DNA from: CAYNWT01 sp964450955 | GTDB lineage: Bacteria > Planctomycetota > Planctomycetia > Planctomycetales > Planctomycetaceae | Assembly: GCA_964450955.1 (NCBI GenBank) | Contig: CAYVFI010000025.1 | Location: 47,891-111,890, forward strand | DNA: 64,000 bases | Reading direction: 5' to 3' | Shown: positions 1-9,208 of the stretch, piece by piece | Layout: each line of letters opens with the position of its first letter | Numbering within the stretch: the first letter of the stretch is position 1 | The notes under the pieces: generated by a model | Database searches by the model: none | What the model was told of the DNA's origin: nothing | Seen by the model: only the letters and a program-made list of their open reading frames with translations | Made by a program: the position numbers and the translations under genes

Positions 1-1
1 A

Positions 2-1009
2 GGGTTCGCGCCTGGTCCTTCGGGGCGTCCGCTGGGCATTACCACCGCGCGTCCGCCATTGCGTTTGGATGACTTACTTGTCGCTTTGCGTGTCGTGGCA
101 AAGGGGGGTGAACTTGGTTGTTCCATCGACCCGGTTCCTGCGAATTTGGCTCGTACGCAAAGCTGGATCAAGGCGAACAGCACGGCAGCAACGGGACAGG
201 TTGTTAAAGCGCGTTATGAGAAAATGGCACAGATTCTTGGCCTGCAGGATGTGACTGTTTGGGGACTTCCGGAGGACTCGCATCTGGCTAACGTGCTTGT
301 GGAAGCCGACTATCGCATGAAGCAAATTGTGATGGGGCACGAGAATCCAAGGGTCAAGGGTTTTAAAAGCCACCTCGCGATGCTGAAACCGGGCAAGGGC
401 AGCCTGTTTCGCTGGTGGTTCATTCCGCTGTACGATAAGTTTGAGACGAACGCGGATTCGACGGCATGGAGGTTCGCCGGTCAGCGGGCTCAGCTGCTCT
501 CGCAGGAAGAGTATGCGAACGCGGCAGGCCAGCGGTTCGCAAAACCGCACACAGCTCAATCGGCTAACAGGTTTGCCAAACAGTTTACGGAGCGATTTTA
601 TGAGCTCAGCCAAAACGTTGCCGTGTTCTCAGAATTGCAAAATGCGTTTGACCTGACTGTATTTGCTGCTTTGATTAAGAAGCACAACGTTGTGGAACGA
701 ATTGGTTGGGACATGTCGCTGTTTATGGATGCTGAGCGGCTGCCGTCGGAGAAGCTGGTCCCGGCAAAACAGATTCCTTCATCAGCCAACTGTAAGCGTC
801 AGGGTTCTCGGCTGGTGCTTGGGATTCTTGGCGGCGGGGTTGTCATTTCGCCGCGACGAGTACTGGAAGAGGACGCTGTGGAGACGCCCCGTATGGGCAA
901 AGCGCTGGCGGTCGCAGAAGAGTTGCGAGGTCAGCGTTGGTGGTGGGATGCAGTCGTTCCCAAAGTGGAAAAAAGTAAAACCAAGAAAGGACAAAAGTCG
1001 CGCAAGTAG
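2..1009 (+). CDS. DUF1598-like protein, 5' end outside the window
   Basis: The reading frame is open from base 2 and has no stop before an internal TTG at 59, so the true start lies upstream of the window. The visible part begins with a Gly/Pro-rich stretch, then a domain of about 250 residues containing a 'Ser-Ile-Asp-Pro-Val-Pro' segment followed by a helical region. This resembles the DUF1598 family known mainly from planctomycetes, whose function is unknown. The C-terminus is a Lys-rich tail (KSKTKKGQKSRK). The stop is only 27 bases before the preferred start of the thioredoxin gene, so the two may be cotranscribed. The family name is a by-eye match. Confidence 0.7.
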   Translation, partial: GFAPGPSGRPLGITTARPPLRLDDLLVALRVVAKGGELGCSIDPVPANLARTQSWIKANSTAATGQVVKARYEKMAQILGLQDVTVWGLPEDSHLANVLVEADYRMKQIVMGHENPRVKGFKSHLAMLKPGKGSLFRWWFIPLYDKFETNADSTAWRFAGQRAQLLSQEEYANAAGQRFAKPHTAQSANRFAKQFTERFYELSQNVAVFSELQNAFDLTVFAALIKKHNVVERIGWDMSLFMDAERLPSEKLVPAKQIPSSANCKRQGSRLVLGILGGGVVISPRRVLEEDAVETPRMGKALAVAEELRGQRWWWDAVVPKVEKSKTKKGQKSRK

Positions 1010-1036
1010 TAAGTGATGTGCGCGACGAATACCGCC

Positions 1037-1912
1037 ATGACTGATGCCTCACCGTGGATAATCGATGTATCAACCGAGACGTTTGAAGAGAACGTCGTCG
1101 CACGATCCAACGATGTGCCGATTGTTATTGACTTCTGGGCCTCATGGTGTGGCCCGTGTAAACAGTTGGCTCCGATCATCGAAAAGCTGGCGGTCGAATA
1201 CGACGGTCGGTTTATCCTGGCCAAGGTCGATGTTGAAGATCAGGCCAACGCTCCAATCGCGCAGGCGTTTGGCGTGCAGTCGATTCCGTTTGTGGCAGCC
1301 ATTCATCAGGGCCAGCCGGTGGCTCACTTCCAGGGCATTAAGCCCGAGGAAGAACTGCGAAAGTGGCTGGACGAGTTCCTGCCGTCGCCCGCCGAAGAAG
1401 CATTTCAGGCTGGCGAGATACTGGAACAGCAAACCGATCTCGAAGGTGCGGCTGCGAAGTACCGTGAAGCGATCCGACTACAGCCTGAAGAACCTCGCTA
1501 CCTGATCGCGATGGCTCGAGCCGCTTTGGGGCTGGGTTTGGAAACCGAGTGCGCAGAAATTATCAACGTCCTGGAAGGCCGTGGGTTTCTTGAACCGGAA
1601 GCCGAACGCATCAAGAGTCAACTGGAAGCGCTGGCGAACGTGGAAGAATCCGGCGGCCTGAAAGAAGCCCGTGCGGCGGCCGAGGCGAGTCCGGACGATC
1701 TCGCGCTTCAGGTCGCACTTGCCAACGCGCTTTCTGCTGAGAAGAAATTTGAGGAAGCCTGCGATCTGTGTCTGGATGTTGTCGCCAAAGACAAATTTGG
1801 CCCAGGCGGCACCGAAGCGAAGGAAGCGATGGTTCGGATTTTGGACATGATGGGTCGCGGTTCTGAGCTCGCGAGCACCTACCGGCGCCGGTTAGCGACA
1901 GCGTTCTACTAG
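1037..1912 (+). CDS. Thioredoxin-domain protein with TPR-like C-terminus (CnoX/YbbN type)
   Basis: An N-terminal thioredoxin domain carries WCGPC with the cysteines at residues 38 and 41, followed by the cis-Pro segment 'SIPFVAA'. After residue 110 the protein is made of helical repeats rich in Ala, Glu and Leu, as in the chaperone-thioredoxin CnoX (YbbN). Length (291 residues) fits that family. In known members the protein protects substrates from overoxidation and hands them to chaperones in the cytoplasm. I start it at the ATG at 1037 (MTDASPW); the frame also permits GTG at 1013 and ATG at 1016. It differs from many CnoX proteins in keeping a complete CGPC redox site. Confidence 0.9.
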   Translation: MTDASPWIIDVSTETFEENVVARSNDVPIVIDFWASWCGPCKQLAPIIEKLAVEYDGRFILAKVDVEDQANAPIAQAFGVQSIPFVAAIHQGQPVAHFQGIKPEEELRKWLDEFLPSPAEEAFQAGEILEQQTDLEGAAAKYREAIRLQPEEPRYLIAMARAALGLGLETECAEIINVLEGRGFLEPEAERIKSQLEALANVEESGGLKEARAAAEASPDDLALQVALANALSAEKKFEEACDLCLDVVAKDKFGPGGTEAKEAMVRILDMMGRGSELASTYRRRLATAFY

Positions 1913-2063
1913 GCCAGACTGTCGCTGATGCGTGCCTGAGGGGTCATTTGATTGATCTGGTTATTGGCACCTTTCATGCGGATGAAGAGCCCCGAACCCT
2001 GCATTTTAGGTTATGCTGGGAGTGTAAGGTTTTCGTCTCATTGGAAGACTGGTGGTTCGCCAA

Positions 2064-5000
2064 ATGTCATCGCTGCGAAGACTGTTTCTGGTTGGCATTG
2101 TTGGAACCCTCCCCGCGTTTGGTGAGGAACCGATTGACTTTGCGAAGTCGGTTCGGCCGATTCTGACTCGGCATTGCAGCCGCTGTCATGGCGACAAAAA
2201 AAGCGAAGGTGGACTTAGCCTCTCGATTAAAAAGTCAGCCTTCGCGCCGGCTGATTCTGAAGAACCTGTCATTGTCCCGGGGGACGCAGAAGACAGTCTG
2301 CTTATAAAACGAATTGTCTCCGACGGACTGGGCGATCAGATGCCGGCTGATGGGCAGCCATTGTCGGCCGATGAAATCAAGACGCTTCGCAAGTGGATTG
2401 ACCAGGGGGCGAAGTGGCCCGATGGCATTGACGGTCGGCACTGGGCCTACATGAAACCAAAACGCCCCCCTGTTCCGGATATTACCGGTCCGACGCACGG
2501 AAACGAGATCGATCGGTTCATCGCGGTTGAGTTGGCGAACGTGGGGCTCGAACCAAACCGCCGAGCGACCAAAGCCAAGTTGCTGCGCCGGGCCTCGTTG
2601 ACTTTGACCGGCCTGCCGCCATCGATTGAACAGCTGGATGCTTTTCTCGCTGATGGGTCAGATGATGCCTACGAGAAAGTGGTCGATAGGCTGCTGGCGT
2701 CTAAACGATATGGCGAACGCTGGGCACAGCATTGGTTGGACCTGGCTCGGTATGCGGATTCGAATGGGTTCCAGGCGGACCAGCTTCGAGAAATCTGGGC
2801 GTACCGCGATTGGGTTATTAACGCGTTGAACGCTGATATGCCGTTTGATCAATTCACCATCGAACAGTTGGCGGGCGACTTGTTGCCCAACGCGACCATT
2901 GACCAGCGGATTGCGACGGGGTTCCATCGAACCGTTCCGACAAACGTCGAAGCGGGTGTGCATCCGGAAGAGAACCGGCACAACCAGGTGTTTGATCGAG
3001 TCAACACGACAGGCACCGTGTTTCTGGCAGCCACCGTCGAATGCGCGCAGTGTCATGATCATAAGTACGATCCGATTTCGCAGGAGGAGTACTATCGGCT
3101 GTTTGCGTTCTTTAACAACACGCCGCTGGAGGTGAAGTTGAACGGTGGTGTGCAGTGGGAACTTGATGGTCCGGAGATGGACTTGCCGCTGCCGGCAGCA
3201 AAACAAACGAAGTACGACGGCTTGCAGCGGAAATTGAAAGCGGTTCAGAAGGAACTTGCTGCGGTAACTGGTTCGTCCAAAGATCGTCGGGGCTGGGAAA
3301 GCCGGCTGGCTGCTGCTGTTGCTGCGGGAATCAACTGGGAAGCCTGTTGGCCGACCAGTTACTCATCGACCGGCGGTGAGGACTTGTCGGTGTTGGATGA
3401 TGGATCGGTGCTGGTTGGCGGGACGGTTCCGAAAGGGAAGACGCGGTATGAAATTACGTTTTCAAAGCCGGTTCAGAATGTGACCGCGATACGAATGGAT
3501 GCGTTGTTGCACGATTCGTTGCCAGGCAAGGGGCCCGGGCGTGGTGACAAGGTTCGCAACAATTTTGTGTTGAACGAATTAACGTTGTCTGTTTGCCGTG
3601 GTGATGTGACGCGGCCGTTGGTTCTTCACTCGCCGAATGCGGATTTTTCGCAGATTAGCTGGAATGTGGCTGGGCTGATTGACGGAGATTCGAAAAGCGG
3701 CTGGGCCATCGCTCCGCAGTTTTCAGAGCCGCACTATGTGACGCTTCTTCTGGGCACGCCGCTGACGCTGGCTGACGGCGAGACGTTGGTTGTCGGGTTG
3801 GAACAAAACTACGGCAGCGGTCGGACACTGGGCCGAGTTTTGTTCTCCACGTATTCCGGCGAACCGGCGGCCGTGGGTGTGAGCCCGCAAATTGCCGCGG
3901 CGATTAAGAAGCCGCGAAACAAACGCAGCAAAGCGGAAAAGAAGCGAATCAACGACTACTACACGTCGTCCGATCCACAACGCAACCGGCTGCAGGTTGG
4001 GCTCGCGCGGATGCAAAAGCAGATCGCCCGGTTGAAGCCGCCGACGACATTGGTGATGGTCGAGATGCAGGAAGCGCGTGCAAGTCATGTGCTAAACCGC
4101 GGCAATTACCTGGATCCGGGCGCGCGGGTCACTGCGGGCACACCTTCGGTTTTTCATGGATTCGATTCGGCACAGTACGAACCGAACCGGTTGGGGCTGG
4201 CAAAGTGGCTGGTGTCCAAAGACAACCCCGTTGTCGCGCGGGTGGTGGTGAATCGGTGGTGGACCGAAATGTTCGGGCGCGGCATTGTTGAGACTCCGGA
4301 AGACTTTGGAACTCAGTCCGAACCGCCGACGCACCCGCGACTGCTGGACTGGTTGTCGGCTGAGTTCATGGACAGTGGTTGGTCCATGAAACACATGCAC
4401 AAGCTGATGGTGATGTCGGCTGCGTTTCAGCGATCGTCTGTCATGCCCGGTGAATTGTTGCAGGTTGATCCGAAGAACCGCTGGTACAGCCGCGGTCCGC
4501 GTTATCGGTTGTCGGCGGAAACGATTCGTGACAACGGATTGGCGATTAGTGGGTTGTTATCGACAAGGATGGGCGGTGCTCCCGTGATGCCGTATCAGCC
4601 AGGAAACATCTGGCGTGCCGTTGGGCGGAATGCTCCGAAGTGGAAGACGGCGAAGGACAGTGATCGGTTTCGTCGCGGGGTGTATGTGGTTTGGCGTCGA
4701 GCGGCCCCGTATCCCAGCTTCGTCAACTTCGACGCACCCGATCGCGCGGCATGCGTGGTGAACCGGGCTCGGACGAATACTCCACTACAGGCGCTTACGC
4801 TACTTAACGATCCGGCTTATTTGGAGATGGCGTTTGGGTTGGCCGAACGGATGATGTCTGGCGGCGACGCGGCCGTAGACCGAATCCAGCACGGCTTCCG
4901 GTTATGCGTGGCTCGAAAAGCCAGCGGGCTAGAAGTTGCTATACTGGCCGATGTTTATCAAACAGAGCTTGCTCGATTGAGAGCTAACCCGAATCTGGCC

Positions 5001-5126
5001 GGCCGGTTGTTCAGAGGTGTGGCGGAATATTCTGTGCCGGCTGGCGTCGATCGCATCGAACTGGCCGCATGGTTTGCTGTTGCCAACACGCTGCTGAACC
5101 TTGATGAGACAATTACCAATGGATGA
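2064..5126 (+). CDS. Planctomycete PSD1 protein: cytochrome c-like (PSCyt1) + DUF1549 + DUF1553
   Basis: A signal-peptide-like start (residues 1-20 from ATG 2064) is followed by a haem-binding CSRCH at residues 38-42 and the 'GGLSL' sequence typical of the planctomycete cytochrome C domain. A DUF1549 block follows ('YGERWAQHWLDLARYADSNGF', shortened here: YGERWAQHWLDLARYADS) and a C-terminal DUF1553 block ('NTPLQALTLLNDP', 'RYRLSAETIRDN'). A second CxxCH (CAQCHDH) lies near residue 325. The insert between DUF1549 and DUF1553 looks like a carbohydrate- or substrate-binding module. Predicted to be periplasmic; the role is not established, though family members often sit beside sulfatases and glycan genes. 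It overlaps the following DUF1501 gene, its usual partner. GTG 2052 is an alternative start. Confidence 0.93.
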   Translation: MSSLRRLFLVGIVGTLPAFGEEPIDFAKSVRPILTRHCSRCHGDKKSEGGLSLSIKKSAFAPADSEEPVIVPGDAEDSLLIKRIVSDGLGDQMPADGQPLSADEIKTLRKWIDQGAKWPDGIDGRHWAYMKPKRPPVPDITGPTHGNEIDRFIAVELANVGLEPNRRATKAKLLRRASLTLTGLPPSIEQLDAFLADGSDDAYEKVVDRLLASKRYGERWAQHWLDLARYADSNGFQADQLREIWAYRDWVINALNADMPFDQFTIEQLAGDLLPNATIDQRIATGFHRTVPTNVEAGVHPEENRHNQVFDRVNTTGTVFLAATVECAQCHDHKYDPISQEEYYRLFAFFNNTPLEVKLNGGVQWELDGPEMDLPLPAAKQTKYDGLQRKLKAVQKELAAVTGSSKDRRGWESRLAAAVAAGINWEACWPTSYSSTGGEDLSVLDDGSVLVGGTVPKGKTRYEITFSKPVQNVTAIRMDALLHDSLPGKGPGRGDKVRNNFVLNELTLSVCRGDVTRPLVLHSPNADFSQISWNVAGLIDGDSKSGWAIAPQFSEPHYVTLLLGTPLTLADGETLVVGLEQNYGSGRTLGRVLFSTYSGEPAAVGVSPQIAAAIKKPRNKRSKAEKKRINDYYTSSDPQRNRLQVGLARMQKQIARLKPPTTLVMVEMQEARASHVLNRGNYLDPGARVTAGTPSVFHGFDSAQYEPNRLGLAKWLVSKDNPVVARVVVNRWWTEMFGRGIVETPEDFGTQSEPPTHPRLLDWLSAEFMDSGWSMKHMHKLMVMSAAFQRSSVMPGELLQVDPKNRWYSRGPRYRLSAETIRDNGLAISGLLSTRMGGAPVMPYQPGNIWRAVGRNAPKWKTAKDSDRFRRGVYVVWRRAAPYPSFVNFDAPDRAACVVNRARTNTPLQALTLLNDPAYLEMAFGLAERMMSGGDAAVDRIQHGFRLCVARKASGLEVAILADVYQTELARLRANPNLAGRLFRGVAEYSVPAGVDRIELAAWFAVANTLLNLDETITNG

Positions 5127-6534
5127 CAGCCAAGGGTCTCTCAGCCGGCGCGATATGTTTCAGCGTGCGGGCTTTGGTATTGGTAGTATCGCTTTGACGT
5201 CAATGTTGCAGGCCGAAGACAATTTGGTTCCGCGCGAACCATTGATTCCGGCGCGGGCGAAGAATGTGATCTACATCCATCTGGTGGGCGCGCCGTCGCA
5301 TTTGGATTTGTTTGACGACAAGCCGGAACTGCAAAAGCGAACCGGCGAATTGTGTCCGGATGAGTTCTTCGTTGGTAAGCAACTGGCGTTCATTCGCAAG
5401 CAGCCAACACTGCTGGGCACGCCCAATGTGCGTGACTATCAGTTCCGCGATGTGGGCGGCGGGAACCGGATCTCAAATCTGCTGCCGCACTTGCAAAGTG
5501 TTGGTGGCGAACTGAGTTTCATTCGGTCGCTGCACACAGAGCAATTCAATCACGCGCCGGCGCAATTGATGTTGTTGACTGGCTTTGGGCGGTTTGGGCG
5601 GCCGAGTATTGGTTCGTGGGTGAACTACGGACTGGGAAGCGAGAACGCCAACCTGCCGGGTTTTGTTGTGCTGGTCACGGGGCAGGTTCTTGGGGCCGGA
5701 AACAGCGGCTGGGGTAGCGGGTTCCTGCCGACGGTTTACCAGGGCGTTGAGTTCCGCAGTCAGGGTGATCCGGTTCTGTTTTTGTCCGATCCCGGCGGTT
5801 CGACTCGAGAGAGCCGGAAGAATGTTCTGGATGCTGTCAACAAACTGAATCGGGCTCAGTTGGCGGATGTTGGCGATCCGGAAATTGCGACGCGAATCAG
5901 CCAGTACGAGATGGCGTACCGCATGCAGACATCGGTGCCCGAATTAATGGATATTGATTCCGAACCGAAGCATGTGCACAAAGCGTACGGAACGCAGCCT
6001 GGCAAAGTAAGTTTCGCGAACAACTGTTTGCTGGCTCGCCGATTGGTCGAACGTGGAACGCGGTTCGTTCAGCTATTCGACCAGGGCTGGGACATGCACG
6101 GCAACGTCTTCGGTGGGCTCAAGAGAAAATGCAAGCAGGTTGACCAGCCCATCGCCGCGTTGATTAAGGATCTAAAGCAGCGCGGTTTGCTGGACGAGAC
6201 GTTGGTCGTTTGGTCTGCCGAATTCGGCCGCACTCCGATGGCTCAGGGAATCAACGGACTGGGTGGCGCGAACACGAAGGCCGGCCGTGATCATCACAAA
6301 GAAGCGTACACGGTGTGGATGGCTGGCGGCGGCGTCAAAGCAGGAACCAGCTACGGACAAAGTGACGAACTAGGCTACGGCATCGCTGAGAATCCCTGCC
6401 ACGTACACGACCTCAACGCGACAATCCTGCATCTGCTGGGCATGGACCACCAGCGACTCACGTATCGCTACCAGGGACGACCGTTCCGATTGACGGACAT
6501 TGCGGGTGAGGTTGTGCACGACATTATCAGTTAG
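5104..6534 (+). CDS. DUF1501 family secreted protein
   Basis: The protein has an N-terminal twin-arginine motif (LSRRDMFQRAGFG) followed by a hydrophobic stretch, which indicates Tat export. The rest matches the DUF1501 fold, an alkaline-phosphatase/sulfatase-like superfamily: 'HLVGAPSHLDLFDDKP', 'TRFVQLFDQGWDMHGN', 'WSAEFGRTPM' and 'GRDHHKEAYTVWMAGGG'. It overlaps the end of the PSD1 gene and is its standard genomic partner, so the two are probably cotranslated and work together in the periplasm. ATG 5119 (MDDSQGS) is an equally good start. The substrate is unknown. Confidence 0.92.
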   Translation: MRQLPMDDSQGSLSRRDMFQRAGFGIGSIALTSMLQAEDNLVPREPLIPARAKNVIYIHLVGAPSHLDLFDDKPELQKRTGELCPDEFFVGKQLAFIRKQPTLLGTPNVRDYQFRDVGGGNRISNLLPHLQSVGGELSFIRSLHTEQFNHAPAQLMLLTGFGRFGRPSIGSWVNYGLGSENANLPGFVVLVTGQVLGAGNSGWGSGFLPTVYQGVEFRSQGDPVLFLSDPGGSTRESRKNVLDAVNKLNRAQLADVGDPEIATRISQYEMAYRMQTSVPELMDIDSEPKHVHKAYGTQPGKVSFANNCLLARRLVERGTRFVQLFDQGWDMHGNVFGGLKRKCKQVDQPIAALIKDLKQRGLLDETLVVWSAEFGRTPMAQGINGLGGANTKAGRDHHKEAYTVWMAGGGVKAGTSYGQSDELGYGIAENPCHVHDLNATILHLLGMDHQRLTYRYQGRPFRLTDIAGEVVHDIIS

Positions 6535-6864
6535 TTAGTCGCGCGGGTGGCACCGATGGAGTTGGCTGCACCAGGTTTGGGATTGATTCGCTACCGCCAA
6601 GAACGTGGGTGTGGCTTACCCACGCTGGCAGTGGTTCTGGGCGTTCTCCGGTGAGTACTTTTCGCCAAGTTCGACGGTTGAGCCTGACTGGACACGGCTG
6701 TTGGCTACCGAAAAACACGAAGAGGCCCAAAAACGACTGGGTGTATTCGCTGCGGCTCTTTGTGTCTTTTTGCGCTTTTTGTGGCTAAGAATGGAGGAGG
6801 TGAAGAGGCTGCCATCGAGCGCATCCTCGCATGTGAGCGGTTGTATTGCTTAAACCTTTGAGCC
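6535..6864. other. Intergenic region with repeat-like, A/T-rich arms
   Basis: No gene is supported in these 330 bases. A small hairpin (CGTGGGT/ACCCACG) lies near 6604-6624 and may end the DUF1501 transcript, but it has no T-run. Bases 6705-6790 contain 'gaaaaacacgaagaggc' and, about 40 bases on, 'tttgtgtctttttgcgc'. The second wording resembles 'cattttcgtgccttttcgtg' at 11142-11161 near murG and may belong to a dispersed repeat. Confidence 0.35.
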
Positions 6865-8169
6865 ATGCTGAAGCTTTGTGGAATACGCTTCGTTTGGTTT
6901 GATGGGATCCCGCTCGTGAATCGCCCTGCTCTGGTTGTTGCTGCATTGGTGTTGTTTATGGTTGGCCCTGTGGAGGCGCAGAAGAAGTTCGTCGCGAACT
7001 ACGACGAAGCCAGGATTCCCGAATTCACATTGCCGGACGCGCTGGTGTTCGAGGACGGAACACCGGTTCGAACTGCGGCCGATTGGCCCAAACGCCGCGA
7101 AGAGATTGTTGCGATGTTTGCCGATCAGGTGTACGGGGTGGCTCCACCGCGACCACAGAAGTTGGCGCATTCTGTTTTGAGTAAGAAAGAAGTCTTCGGC
7201 GGCGCGGCGATTCGTCGGGAGGTTCGCGTTCACTTTGGCGACGAGAGTGCTCCGCATATGGACGTGTTGGTCTATGTTCCGATCGGAACCGAGAAACCGG
7301 CCGCGTTTCTGACTCTGAATTTTCGCGGCAACCACTCGGTTGATGCTGATCCCGGCATCAGGCTGTCTGAGACATGGATGCGTCGCAGTACTGGCGTGAA
7401 GGACAACAAGTCCGGCGAAGCGACCCGCGGCGCGGCGGCCAGTCGTTGGCCGATTGAAACGATTGTTAAACGTGGCTACGCACTCGCGACGATTTACTAC
7501 GGCGATATCGATCCGGACTTCGACGATGGCTTCAAGAATGGTGTTCACGCTTTGTCGCCGCCAAAGAAGGCAAGCGATTGGGGTTCGATCGCAGGCTGGG
7601 CGTGGGGACTAAGCTGCGCGTTGGATGTTTTGGCGGAAACAGAACTTGTCGATGCCAAACGTGTGGCCGTGTTTGGTCACTCGCGTCTGGGGAAAACGTC
7701 CCTGTGGGCCGGAGCCAGCGATCCTCGGTTCGCACTGGTTATCTCGAACAACTCTGGCTGCGGCGGAGCGGCCTTAAGCCGCCGTGCGATTGGCGAGACG
7801 GTGGGTCGCATCAATACGGTGTTCCCCCATTGGTTCTGCGATAACTATTTGCAGTACAACGAGAATGAGAATGCGTGCCCCGTTGATCAGCACATGCTGA
7901 TCGCGGCTATTGCGCCGCGCCCTGTGTACATCGCTAGCGCGGCAGGTGACAAGTGGGCTGATCCGAAGGGCGAGTTCCTGTCAGCGAAGTACGCGGATCC
8001 GGTTTACCGCATGCTGGGCACCGAAGGTCTGCCGGCGTCGGTCATGCCTGCTGTCGACACGCCGGTTGTTGGTCGGATTGGCTATCACATGCGAACCGGC
8101 AAGCATGACGTCAAAAACTATGACTGGAAGCAGTACCTGGACTTTGCTGATAAACACATGGGAAGGTAG
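6865..8169 (+). CDS. Secreted CE15-like esterase (glucuronoyl esterase family)
   Basis: A hydrophobic signal peptide is present; the cleanest form starts at GTG 6916 (VNRPALVVAALVLFMVG) and ends at VEAQ. The alpha/beta-hydrolase domain has the nucleophile motif GHSRLGK with the serine at residue 273, followed by 'SNNSGCGGAALSRR', both hallmarks of bacterial carbohydrate esterase family 15. A C-terminal 'YHMRTGKHD' supplies the candidate catalytic histidine. CE15 enzymes cleave ester links between lignin alcohols and glucuronic acid on xylan, but bacterial members vary widely in substrate. The gene stands alone between the DUF1501 gene and convergent uridine kinase. Confidence 0.87.
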   Translation: MLKLCGIRFVWFDGIPLVNRPALVVAALVLFMVGPVEAQKKFVANYDEARIPEFTLPDALVFEDGTPVRTAADWPKRREEIVAMFADQVYGVAPPRPQKLAHSVLSKKEVFGGAAIRREVRVHFGDESAPHMDVLVYVPIGTEKPAAFLTLNFRGNHSVDADPGIRLSETWMRRSTGVKDNKSGEATRGAAASRWPIETIVKRGYALATIYYGDIDPDFDDGFKNGVHALSPPKKASDWGSIAGWAWGLSCALDVLAETELVDAKRVAVFGHSRLGKTSLWAGASDPRFALVISNNSGCGGAALSRRAIGETVGRINTVFPHWFCDNYLQYNENENACPVDQHMLIAAIAPRPVYIASAAGDKWADPKGEFLSAKYADPVYRMLGTEGLPASVMPAVDTPVVGRIGYHMRTGKHDVKNYDWKQYLDFADKHMGR

Positions 8170-8196
8170 GGCCAGTCTTTTTCTTCGCCTGACACC

Positions 8197-8799
8197 TTAC
8201 TTCGCAGTCAGTTTGACAATCGCTTTTGCGAACCGGGCGAAGTCCTGCGTATTGACAACCAGGTCAGCGAATTGCCTGCTTGGTTCGACATGCGTTTGTT
8301 GGAATGGCCGGACGGTACTCACATACTGCGCCATGACGGACTCGGCGGTTCGGCCACGTTCTGTGGTGTCGCGTTTGAGCCGTCGCAGGAATCGAATGTC
8401 CGGTGCCAGGTCAACATACAAGCCGATGTCAGTTCTGGCTCGGATGGTGGGTTCCAGCAGCACCATGACTCCTTCGACGATAATCACATCTGCAGCCGGA
8501 ACCGCATAGCCGGTCGCCGATCGTGTGTGTGTTTCGAAGTCGTATTTCGGCGCGACGATCGCCTGACCTGCGATGAGTTGGTCCAGGTGTTTGACGAAGA
8601 GCGGCGTTTCGATTGCCTCTCGGCTGTCGAAGTTCACCTCGCCCCCGTCCGACGCGGGTAGTCGTGCTGCGCCGTGGTAGTAGCTGTCGTGACGTAGAAC
8701 GCTTACTCTGCGCGGGATCGCGTCGGCAAGGACAGTGGCCAGTGTTGTCTTGCCGGAACCGGACCCACCGGCGATGGCGATAACAAGCGGTTTTCTCAT
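8197..8799 (-). CDS. udk: Uridine kinase
   Basis: The N-terminal P-loop is GGSGSGKTT (residues 9-17). It is followed by 'VLRHDSYYHG' and 'NFDSREAIETPL', which match the pyrimidine-binding part of the uridine/cytidine kinase family, and 'VIIVEGVMVL' for the Walker B-like strand. At 200 residues it has the family length. The enzyme phosphorylates uridine or cytidine in pyrimidine salvage. It lies downstream of xseB on the same strand with a 79-base gap and may be read with the xse operon. Phosphoribulokinase is a related family but is normally longer. Confidence 0.9.
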   Translation of the reverse strand: MRKPLVIAIAGGSGSGKTTLATVLADAIPRRVSVLRHDSYYHGAARLPASDGGEVNFDSREAIETPLFVKHLDQLIAGQAIVAPKYDFETHTRSATGYAVPAADVIIVEGVMVLLEPTIRARTDIGLYVDLAPDIRFLRRLKRDTTERGRTAESVMAQYVSTVRPFQQTHVEPSRQFADLVVNTQDFARFAKAIVKLTAK

Positions 8800-8878
8800 T
8801 CCGGGGCCTTGTCCTTGTTCGTCGTGGCATTGCTGGATGGTCCAGCAGTGAGTTTGCCATTAGACCAGGTTCGCTGGT

Positions 8879-9208
8879 TTAGAACAGAGTGCTCTCGTCT
8901 GTATCGCTTTCGTGAGTTGGTTCGACAGGCGCAGATTGGCTGGCGACGCTGGGGGGTGTCTGCTGACCATCCAGCGGCTTGGTGCGTTCTTCTCCGTCTT
9001 TGTTGACGCTGGTCAGAACCTCGATCCTTTGTTCTGCGTTTTCAAGCAGTCCGTGGCATTGGCGCAATAAAGCCATCCCGTTTTCGAACTCGACCAGTGA
9101 CTCGTTGAGCCCCAGGGATCCGTCTTCCAGTTGGCCTACGATTGCTTCAAGGTTCTCCAGAGCCTCCTCGAAGTTTGGCGGATCAGCTTTTCTTTTCCTG
9201 GCACTCAT
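8879..9208 (-). CDS. xseB: Exodeoxyribonuclease VII small subunit
   Basis: The first 75 residues match XseB: 'NFEEALENLEAIVGQLEDG' followed by 'LNESLVEFENGMALLRQC'. The remainder is a Thr/Ser/Asp-rich tail, longer than in E. coli (109 versus about 80 residues). Several small subunits bind the C-terminal helix of XseA to form a nuclease that degrades single-stranded DNA. Its ATG overlaps the TGA of xseA (ATGA), so translation is probably coupled. Confidence 0.93.
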   Translation of the reverse strand: MSARKRKADPPNFEEALENLEAIVGQLEDGSLGLNESLVEFENGMALLRQCHGLLENAEQRIEVLTSVNKDGEERTKPLDGQQTPPSVASQSAPVEPTHESDTDESTLF